Shown here piece after piece: positions 55,772 to 64,000 of a stretch of 64,000 bases of DNA. The notes under the pieces are model-generated. The model saw nothing but the letters and a program-made list of their open reading frames with translations. It did no database searches and was not told where the DNA came from. Source of the stretch: Isoetes taiwanensis (Eukaryota > Streptophyta > Lycopodiopsida > Isoetales > Isoetaceae); NCBI GenBank assembly GCA_021234155.1, contig JAJEKV010000767.1, positions 29,806-93,805 on the forward strand, in the 5' to 3' direction. Numbering within the stretch: position 1 is the first letter of the stretch; each line of letters starts with the position of its first letter. The translations under genes were made by a program, and so were the position numbers.

Positions 55772-55840
55772 GTGTGGTGAGTTGGTATAGGCCTAGTAAT
55801 GCCAAAATAAATGTGCACTTGGTCGTGGGTTCAACCGGGT
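55772..55840 (+). repeat. tRNA-derived SINE-like copy 2
   Basis: Same A and B boxes as copy 1; the B box is slightly altered (GGTTCAACCGGGT). Confidence 0.5.
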
Positions 55841-56257
55841 CGCTGTATGTTTAGCTTTGGGAGTTGGTTACCGGGTTATAATGATGATGATCCCCGACGT
55901 AGAATCCCTCTTGGCCTATGCGTCCTCCACTTTGTCTCCGCCATAAGGCGCCAGGATAAGCCTCTACAATAATTGTGTGAGTATGCACCAAGAAAAATTG
56001 GCTTCCATGTACATTCCGGCTGGTTAGTCGGGTTGTTTTAGAAAGTCACGGAAATTTTTGTATTTTTGTATTTTGGTCCAAATTTAGACTAGTCTTGTCA
56101 CTAGAATATCATCTTGTACGCATCAGCTAGAAATATCCCATCGCGGCCAAGGCAAACCAAAGTGGAGGACACGATAGACACAAAGTTCTACCACGCCGGG
56201 ATCATCATCGTGATAACCCCAAAGAACCAACTCCCAAAGTTAAACATACACCGCCGT

Positions 56258-56322
56258 GGTTGAACCCCCAATTAAGTGCACATTCATTTTGGCATTACTA
56301 GGCCTATACCAACTCACCACAC
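56258..56322 (-). repeat. tRNA-derived SINE-like copy 3
   Basis: Reverse-complement copy; A box near 56303-56322 and B box near 56258-56271. Confidence 0.5.
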
Positions 56323-56678
56323 ATCCGCTGGGGAAACTTTAGCCATACATGCACACTTTGTAGGAAGTGGATATCTCCCCGCCTTTAGGAAGTCACATAA
56401 ATTTTTGTATTTTTTATTTTGGTCCAAATTTAGACTAGTCTTGTCACTAGAATATCATCTTGTACGCACTAGCTAGAAATATCCTACTACCTGGCCAAGG
56501 CAAACCAAAGTGGAGTCATCAGAATATCATCTTGTATGCACTAGCTAGAAATATCCTACTACCTGGGCCAAGGCAACCAAAGTGGAGGATATGTATAGGC
56601 ACAAGTTCTACCACGCCGAGGATCATCATCGATAACCCCAAGAACCAACTCCCCAAAGCTAAACATTAAGACTGGCCA

Positions 56679-56743
56679 AGGTTGAACCCCCCCAAGTGCG
56701 CACATTCATTTTGACATTACTAGGCCTATACCAACTCACCACA
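56679..56743 (-). repeat. tRNA-derived SINE-like copy 4
   Basis: Reverse-complement copy; A box near 56724-56743 and B box near 56679-56693. Confidence 0.5.
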
Positions 56744-57099
56744 CATCCGCTGGGCAAAACTTTAGCCATACATGTATACTTTGTAGGCGGTAGATATCTC
56801 CCCTTTAGGAAGTCACTTTTAAATTTTGTATTTTTTATTTTTGGTCCAGCTAGACTAGTCTTGTCACTAGAATATCATCTTGTACGCACTAGCTAGAAAT
56901 ATCCCATCGCCGGTCAAGGCAACCAAAGTGGAGTTATTCCAGATTCAAAAAGTGTACCGGGGTAAATGTGTGGGTGTATCTATGATCAACCAATTTTAGC
57001 CCAACGTGAAACACTCCGATCTTTGTATACGCGACTTGTATAAATGCAAGACACGCCATCAAGAGATGCATTTGTCGCTAGAAGTCCATGAGGCTAGCT

Positions 57100-57400
57100 A
57101 ATGATTTGCAACCAAGCATCATCTTCAGCTTTGAAGCAATGGGAAATGGCGAACCATCTTCGGGCACGCTCTTACCCTTGCATATCATTTTTGAAACCTA
57201 GAGGCATTGCACACCATACAATGCGTAGTTTTGCTAAATGTTTCGTGAGGATAGAAGATCATGCAATCATTTGAACATGCATGAATGCTCTTGTAACCAA
57301 GACCAGCTTGCATGAATAATCTTCTTCACATCATCTCGATGATCGGGTAAACTATTCCCTTTCGAAAGATCTTTCTCGCAATAACCTACATAACCAATAT
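57100..57400 (-). pseudogene. TNP2-type CACTA transposase relic
   Basis: In shifting minus-strand frames the sequence gives LGYKSIHACSNDCMIFY and HCMVCNASRFQK, then a segment with RHFPL. This matches the Cys-rich region of TNP2 transposases (ND-C-I-L…CPVC..SRY…HFPL). The rest of the transposase is missing or unreadable. Confidence 0.7.
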
Positions 57401-58370
57401 GATAAATGACCAATTAATAATTGTTGCTAATACCATGAAGACGAAGTCCAACATATAACCATTATTGATAAGATAGTAAAGAAAAGCCCATACTAATCAA
57501 CAAACAAATTAGTTAAGTTGCATACTTTTAAAAGGTCGCATTACACACTTGTGTTGCTCCATCCATACTTCATTTGTAAATTGAGAATTAACAAACAAGC
57601 GCATAATCTTGACGTTTGAGAGTCATGGGAAATAGATTTGTCTCCCATCCACCACCATCATGGGATCATTACCATAATAGTCATGTGTCCGCCCTCCATC
57701 ACCAACATCTTCCTCAGATTCTAAATCATCCAAATCAACATCGGATTAAGCTTTCTAACATATCCATCATTGGGTCCTCGCCACCTAAACTCAAGAAGAG
57801 GGAGCACCCTCTAGTGTTTTTTGTTCTTCTCTCATTGCACTTTCTAAAGCTTTTGTGCTTGGGGTTGAGAACCCGTGGGTCGGTTGAATGACCTACAAGA
57901 GAAGGTAACATAAATTCTACCAGAATCCAAAGTCATACATAACTAGAGTTTGATAAGCACCTCATGTCCAAAGACGAAAGCATCCGGATGTAGTTGGAGC
58001 TTCATGTCTTCCCCATTTAATGAGATGATCCCGGACGCATTGATCTCAAGCACCCTTTTGACCCACACATCGCTTGCAATCACACATGATCTTATCGGCG
58101 CCTAATATTCATAGAAAAAGTGATAGTTACTTTGGCATGAATGTACTAACTAAAAAGCAATGAATTCTTACCGTAAAAGGGGAATCTCATCTTATGGCTC
58201 TTTTCGCTAACATCCTCTATAATCCTCAAAGTACGCTTGTACACCTAATTTATCAAGACTAATCTGAGCAACGCTTATCATCCATTAATAGAAGGCTCTT
58301 TCTAGCGCTAAAGCCAAGCATACAAAAAGAAAATAGGTCTCGGGTTTTATTAGGGTTTTACTAAAAATAA
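57401..58370. other. Internal CACTA sequence, no clear gene
   Basis: Probably other decayed transposase exons on the minus strand. No motif recognised. Confidence 0.3.
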
Positions 58371-58752
58371 CGTGACGACATGACATCGCATTACAAAACG
58401 CATTACGACGCCGCAAGACCTTCGACGCGGACGCCGCGATGTGTTACATTAGACGCTGACCATACAACGGTCACGCCGCGACATGCAACGCGGGCGCCGA
58501 TGATGCACTATGTCTGACGTTTCATATGCGACGAAGCGCTGTATAAACGACGCTACACGCTTCCCATACGACGGGCGCTGCGCCGGACGCGGATGCGCTG
58601 TCGCGGTAACATAGGCCATTGGCGACGCCCGCTGAACGCTTGTAATGCGACGCGGCACGCCGCATTACGCGACGCCGCGGAAAAAATCTTAGCGACCTTT
58701 TAAGAACGCTGGCTTATTCGGCGACGGGCGACGCTTGCCATACCGCAAAACC

Positions 58753-58784
58753 GACGCCGCTTAATAGCCCGCTCTCTAGTAGTG
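58753..58784 (-). repeat. CACTA right terminal inverted repeat
   Basis: Complement reads CACTACTAGAGAGCGGGCTA, matching the left end with one short internal length difference. Confidence 0.85.
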
Positions 58785-58787
58785 ACT
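58785..58787. repeat. TSD ACT (right) of CACTA element
   Basis: Matches 52666-52668; followed by ATAACATGATG, which is continuous with the left flank in copy 2. Confidence 0.85.
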
Positions 58788-59340
58788 ATAACATGATGAA
58801 AATGTACTCTAGCCATGGCCTTTGTCTGCCTTTTTATGTTTCTCCTTTGATATTTTATTTCAGCACCTTGTATGAGGTCATTCAAGGTATAAGTGAGGTA
58901 TCGCTTGCATTTTCAATTTTCACATTAAGACAAAAAAGATATTTCGTAACAATGATTGCAAAACGTTTTTTTCTTAGTCTTCCTTTCTAAAGGAAAAGAG
59001 ATTAGAGAGAGAAGGGAATGTGGATAGAAGGCAAAGCTAAAGATAAAGAAGATAGAAAGAGAATTGAATTGGCTTTTATCGCCTATGGAGACCAAAGTAG
59101 AGAAAGGAAAAATATAGGGAATAGAAAAAGAAGAGAGAGAATATAAAGAGAAAGAATAATGGAAAGAGAATAGAGAGAGAATCCCAAACGCGAAAATAAT
59201 TAAGTGTAGCATTAGGGACAATCCCAGAAGTGTCTTTCACACTTTGTTTCACCTATACAAACATTTTAAAATTAAAAGCTTTAAACATGTCCAAATGAAT
59301 AATAATCTAATCTATCATTACTGCTTTTGAAACATTGTAG

Positions 59341-60495
59341 TGGAGTTCCCTTCTACTATGCACCTGGACATATCCATATGGCTACTTTAGGGACGTGAGC
59401 TGGAAGGCACTATATGCAATGCAAAACAATAGTCATAGAGCGGAGTTGTATGATTGGGCCTACCAATCGCACTGCTCAAGGTCTTAGTGGAGTCCGGCCC
59501 TTTATACCTGGTTGAAGTATGGGGCCCAAGAGTGTCCCCTGCGACCTAGAATGACTTGCACCGTGATGCGTAAAGCCTTCTTGGTAATGAAAGCACTAGG
59601 GGTGAAGTCCACAAACCCCATATTGAATTCTCGCTGTAAAAGATGGGTTTCTTTGCTCTCTAGGGAGGGCGACCCCGATCGCCACATTGTCTATTTTTAA
59701 AAGGTGGTCAATATGGACAATGCTCGCCTCCCCTAACCTAGCTTATATCATGGCAATAGGGCCGGTGCCTCAAGATCCGCCGGAGGAAAAAGAGAGCTCA
59801 AAGATTTGCTAGATGGAATGGAGGAGCAATGTGCATACATATGCAAACAGAGGCGTATCGCCATAGCTTGGGGCAATATCTTGACGCTTTTCTTCGAAGT
59901 TACCGGGATGCCACGCCTTTAAACAAGTTAAGACAAAGACACTACCCGCCACATAAATCCCACATTGAACGTAGGCCCGAATGCTACCGCCGCATCTACT
60001 CCTGTCTATGAAAAGACGCTGTACTCATTGCCTCCATTCGCGATCGTGGGCACACCATCTCGAATTGAGATGGCGTAGATTGGTGAGCCATGTCGTGACA
60101 TGCTTTATCAATGTCGCCAAATGGGAGCTCATTGAGGATGAATCTCATACCTTTCAAAGCTGCCCAAAGATATGACCAAATTTGGGCTTATGCCGAAGCC
60201 GTCGCCCGCCACCGCTACATGTGACATTGAGCATGGCTTTATGCATCTGATAGGATCATACCTTCGGGAGGTCATGGATTACGCAAGATCAGCTATGTCC
60301 TTGGGCACACATTTGACATGTATATATACATATATTTCATGATGATGTATACTTGTATAATTTGACAAGATTCTTTATTATCGCCACGGTTTTTCCTTTG
60401 AAACTTCTTCGTGGGGGATTTTAACCCTGGACAAGAATAAATTTGATGCCCTTCGGGTCCCATAGGCCGATTGGTCTTAGTGATGATAAAAGCAT
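59341..60495. mobile_element. Insertion of about 1.15 kb present only in copy 1
   Basis: Defined by comparison with 63070-63090 in copy 2, where flanks are adjacent. No terminal repeats, TSD or coding domain recognised; type unknown. Confidence 0.5.
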
Positions 60496-60689
60496 TCTTT
60501 TTTCTCTTTACCATTTTCGTAAAAAAAAAAGGTTCAACTATCTAATAAGCTATCAAATAATAGATGTGATGGAAGTTGTCATGTAAGGGAACAAAAAACA
60601 TGATAGGTTGTGCGATGCTAGAAAAGTTATCTAAGGAACTCCTTAGAAAAGCAAGTCGCCCCGCATAAATAAAAGTATAAACCATTCTT

Positions 60690-61600
60690 GTAATCGCGAC
60701 TCGCATGAACAACAACAACCCCCATGCCGAGAACTTCAAATACTAGATCCGAGGAGAAAAGTTGAAGATTGTCCTAGGTCGGACAAAAGGGCAAAGATAG
60801 AAGAGGTTAGAAAGGATAGGAATGGGCAAGAAAGCTGAAGCTCATGCAAGAAGAAGCTCCTCCCCCCGCATGAGATCAAAGAATAGAAGCTATGGATATT
60901 GCCGAGAGATGAGAAAGTTTATAGATAGGCTTTTCATTCATCTCGCAGCCTTTTTTCTATTAATGGTATAGGGTGGGTAGTCAGACATCGCAGCTACCCA
61001 AAAAAAATGAAAAACATAGGGAATATCCAGCTTATAACACCGGACCCCAAATAAAATTGTGTGCTATAGATGTTGGTTAGTGTACCGCCGAGAGTTTATC
61101 GCCGGATTAAAAAACTCCCCACTTTCGGTTTTCGAGGAAAAACCCTAGCTTATAAAATCTCGCAAGGGGCTTGGATTAACGCAGGGTCGCTAAACGCCCC
61201 CCACAAAACCCACGCCCCACAGAGAATACCGAAGTCGCATCACCCCCTGACCTGCACATCACCAACAGTAAAACAAATAGAGAAAAACCTTGAAAAGAGG
61301 GGGCTGGTCACGCCGCGCCACGACAAAACAACATTTACACCGGAAAAGCGGGTTGGTCACGCCACGCCACGCGAAGCTTATAACAAATATGAATAATAAA
61401 TAACAATTTTTAAGGGGAAGGGTGGGGAGCCATGGATACCGCCGAGATGAGAAAGCTCGGCGAAACGCCGATGAAGAACTCGCGAATAAGAAGCATCCCT
61501 CAACCCGATGAACGCCTGAAATGCATGCATGCGACGATGCAATGCATGCATGCTCGCCTCGCAGTAAGAATGGTGATTTCGCCTAATCGATGACATCAAG
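60690..61600. mobile_element. Insertion of about 0.9 kb present only in copy 1
   Basis: Absent from copy 2 near 63255-63275. Contains a 108-codon + ORF (61070-61396) without recognisable domain, and TGCATGCATGC palindromes near 61520-61550. Type unknown. Confidence 0.45.
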
Positions 61601-61756
61601 AGAGAAGATTTAGCATGTGTGGTCCCAAACTCTTTGTAATAATTTCTATATTTACATTGAAGAATGAGGAATTAAAATCCAAATTTTCAACCAAAGCTCA
61701 CATTCAACATTAAGATTTTAAAGTGTATATAAAATAGAATTTCAAAAGAAAGAAAC

Positions 61757-61806
61757 ATAGATGGATGGATGGATGGATGGATGGATGGATGGATGGATGG
61801 ATGGAT
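61757..61806. repeat. (ATGG)n microsatellite at duplication junction
   Basis: About 12 ATGG units, then GATA units, exactly between copy 1 and copy 2 of the tandem duplication. Confidence 0.95.
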
Positions 61807-61816
61807 AGATAGATAT

Positions 61817-63433
61817 CTCGAAAGGAGCTATTTTGTGAGCAATAGCTAAGATTAGCAAGCAACCACTAACACCTAATAGCTTAGAACCGAATATGCTTTG
61901 TGCATGTGTAGGATAAGTTGACATTCTTTTCATTGGGATCAATAATCCCACGAACCTTGCCCAAATTTTGCAACATTATAAACATGATGAAAATGTACTC
62001 TTTTGCCCTAGCCTTTTGCCATTTTATGTTTCTTCTTTGATTATTTTAGCACCTTGTATGAGGTCATTCAAGGTATAAGGGAGGTATCAATGTATTTTCA
62101 ATTTCAATATTAGACAAAAAGATATTTCTAGATCAATGATTGCAAAACGTTTTTTTTCTTAGTCTTCCTTTTCTAAAGGAAAAGAGATTAGATAAGATAA
62201 GATAAGATGAATTTTACGGGCCCAATGTGAACCCAACGGTTATGGGATGGCATAGCGGGCAATAGCCCATCTAGAACCTCGGGACTAGGGCCCCATCACC
62301 AAACACAATAACCAAATCCAAAAAGGCTACCAAGAATAAAGATGAGATAATGCTAATGCTAGTGGTAAATTTATGATTCTAAAATTATCTAGACATAGCC
62401 ACCCAAGGATTGAAGGCCATTGATCTAGAATACTGTCACCTCGCATTAATCGCCCATTTCTTTGCGCTGGCCGCCTCACCTTGCAGCTCCTCCTTACTGC
62501 TACACAATTGAAGAGGGAGAGGTCCTCCCGATCAGAAACTAGTCCTCTAAGATGGTTTTATGCCAGAACATGTAAGCCGCTAAGAGTGTCTTGAAACAAC
62601 CAAAGATGGCGGAGGACGACAAGTTCACGCTTCCCACCCCAAGAGACACCCACCTCAAAGATTCACATGCATGACATCGCTGAAAAAATGCCAAGAAGCA
62701 TCCACGAAGGGCATCATTTTCAAGAACCTCTATAATCTAAAGTCTGTGCCCTAGTACAGTGAGAAGGGAATGTAGATAGAGAGCATGAAAGATGCATTAA
62801 AGATAAAGAAGATAGAAAGAGAATTGAATTGGCTTATTGCCCATGGAGCACTAAAGTAGAGAAAGGAAAAAAATATCGAGAATAGAGAAAGAAGAGAGAG
62901 AATCTAAAGAGAGAATAGAGCCAGAATCCCAACACAAAATAATTAAATGTAGCATTAGGACAAACTCAGAGGTCTTCACACTTTGTTTCACCTTATACAA
63001 ACATTTTAAAAGCTTAAAACATGTCCAAATGAATAATAATCTAATTCCTATCACTACTATTTTGAAACATTGTAAAGGCTCTCTTTACCATTTTCGTAAA
63101 AAGATTCGCTTATGTAATAAGTTATCAAATATTAGGATCAGATGGAAGTTATTGCGTAAGGAACAAAATACATGACAAAGCCAGCATGCTAGAAAAGTTA
63201 TGTAAGAAACCCCAGAAAAAGCAAGTCATTCCGTGATAAATAAAAAAAGTATAAAAGCATCAAAAGAGGAGAAGATTTAGCATGTGTGGTCTCTGCAAAA
63301 CTCTTTGGGTAATTAATTTCTTTGGCTGATTTACATTTGGTAAGAACGAGGAATTAAAAATCCAAATTTCAACCAAAGCTCACATTCAAGACTAAGAGTT
63401 TAAAGTGTATAAGATAGAATTTCAAAAAAGACG
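61817..63433. repeat. Tandem duplication, copy 2
   Basis: Starts CTCGAAAGGAGCT and aligns with copy 1 to GAATTTCAAAA. Lacks the CACTA element, preserving ATT where copy 1 has the duplicated ACT (61975-61977). Has its own insertion at about 62190-62768. Confidence 0.8.
62190..62768 (-). mobile_element. Insertion of about 0.57 kb in copy 2 with (GATAA)n edge
   Basis: Absent from copy 1 near 59005. One edge is a short GATAA repeat, which would fit the 3' tail of a minus-strand non-LTR element. No coding signal and no TSD identified. Confidence 0.4.
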
Positions 63434-64000
63434 CATCGCATGCACGCATCTGACGACGAACGGATCTGACGGGACCAAGAATGGTGCAAGAATGGTTATG
63501 TAGAAGAGGATTTTATTAAGAATTGGCTCATATGTGATCGAGCGCAAGGCTCACAATAGGTCATCTATTATTGGAAAAAGGCAATGGTGACTATAAAGGA
63601 GGTGACAACTATAGTCGAAAGATGTGGTGATGTGGCATGCCACATCATCAATAATGAATAGAGTTAGAGTTATATTTCACCCCAACATCCCTTCTGAAAT
63701 GTGACTCTAACTCAACTGAAAGAAAAAATAGATTGAAAATTCAAACAACACAATATTCAGGTGTTCTCTCGTTGTCAAGCAGAGGTTTCACTCCCAAAGT
63801 TGCTTCATCTTCTTGAATGGTGAGCTTGCAAGTGGCTTTGTAAACCATCGCCAATTGCTTGAGAGTGTTGTAATATTCCGGAGTGTAAACCTTATTCTGC
63901 ACGCCTCACAAAGCATAGCTTGAGATCAAATGCTTACTTGAAGGATGATATTTATAATCTTTTACAAGATCAATAGCACCTAAATTGCCAACCTGAACTT
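63434..64000 (-). mobile_element. Possible 3' end and LTR of another retrotransposon
   Basis: On the minus strand a purine-rich CAGAAGGGA (about 63690-63700) precedes TGTTGGGGTGAAATATAAC, an arrangement like PPT plus LTR start. An open stretch of about 250 bp precedes it. The window ends before any pol domain can be checked, so this is tentative. Confidence 0.3.

Larger units (their letters stand above)
55035..56925. repeat. Inverted cluster of SINE-like and head repeats
   Basis: A module beginning TTTAGACTAGTCTTGTCAC recurs near 55040, 56085, 56430 and 56855. The tRNA-like parts occur twice on + (55391-55460, 55772-55840) and twice on - (56322-56258, 56743-56679). The right half is largely the reverse complement of the left and could form a hairpin several hundred bases long. 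Copies differ mostly by small indels at CAG/CTG and CCGG. Confidence 0.75.
52669..58784 (-). mobile_element. CACTA (EnSpm) transposon, 6.1 kb, degraded
   Basis: Terminal inverted repeats start CACTACT and share AGCGGGCTATTA at both ends, with a 3-bp TSD. Both ends have dense GACGCC/GGCGTC motifs over about 350-400 bp, typical of CACTA subterminal transposase-binding repeats. Inside, on the minus strand, is a relic of TNP2 transposase (57100-57400). Another exon-like ORF lies at 54183-54432. A cluster of inverted SINE-like copies occupies 55035-56925. The paralogous segment at 61817-63433 preserves the empty site. Confidence 0.88.
52508..61755. repeat. Tandem duplication, copy 1 (expanded by insertions)
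   Basis: Segments 52508-52668, 58785-59340, about 60496-60690 and 61600-61755 align in order with copy 2 at 61817-63433. Copy 1 is interrupted by the CACTA element, an insertion of about 1.15 kb and one of about 0.9 kb. No gene is recognised in the duplicated unit itself. Confidence 0.8.

Noticed and set aside
58925-63054. Similar minus-strand ORFs near 59.1 and 63.0 kb as a duplicated gene
   Set aside because: They are low-complexity translations of AGAGAAAG-rich DNA within the tandem duplication.

Overview
This window is nuclear DNA of a land plant, probably a non-flowering one (fern-like or a similar lineage). The plant signals are a spliced plant-type 2-oxoglutarate/Fe(II) oxygenase gene with about 15 short exons, chromodomain and non-chromodomain Ty3/gypsy elements, CACTA and MITE transposons and tRNA-derived SINE-like copies. 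A Penelope-lineage reverse transcriptase and a bacterial-type beta-class DNA methyltransferase gene point away from a typical angiosperm. Species cannot be named from sequence alone.

Layout. 1-5.2 kb: an intron-containing methyltransferase-like gene (+ strand) with several frame breaks, plus two arrays of a 42-bp palindromic minisatellite, one upstream and one in an intron. 5.2-36 kb: a five-level transposon nest. A LINE-like ORF is split by gypsy-1 (5382-35827, - strand, TSD CAAGT). Gypsy-1 is split by a Penelope-like element of about 9 kb with 2.4-kb direct terminal repeats (16243-34194, - strand). That element is split by gypsy-2 (20873-29770, + strand, TSD AATGT), and the gypsy-2 integrase is split by a 604-bp MITE (26535-27138, 9-bp TSD). 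36-46 kb: decayed sequence with a 13-bp tandem repeat, a small CACTA-like MITE, a gypsy RT relic, an AT-hook-like fragment and a possible Rep-like relic. 46.15-51.55 kb: the intact host oxygenase gene (- strand). 52.5-63.4 kb: a tandem duplication whose first copy has been expanded by a 6.1-kb CACTA element (TSD ACT), itself carrying an inverted cluster of SINE-like copies, and by two smaller insertions. 63.4-64 kb: possible end of another LTR retrotransposon.

Most unusual content. Gypsy-1 is a chromodomain element carrying about 4 kb of extra sense-strand coding sequence between its 5' LTR and gag. One of these extra ORFs ends in a recognisable histone H3 fold, so a chromatin protein gene appears to have been captured by a chromatin-reading retrotransposon. 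The Penelope-like element is also unusual: it has very long LTR-like direct repeats, an unrecognised 567-aa ORF1 and an RT ORF lacking a GIY-YIG nuclease.

Gene integrity is uneven. The oxygenase CDS (1023 nt over 15 exons) has no frameshift, while the methyltransferase gene and all transposons carry stops or single-base shifts, several next to CTG/CAG. Copies of the same repeat differ in clusters around those motifs, so part of the apparent decay may be consensus error in methylated DNA. All coordinates and alignments were made by eye.
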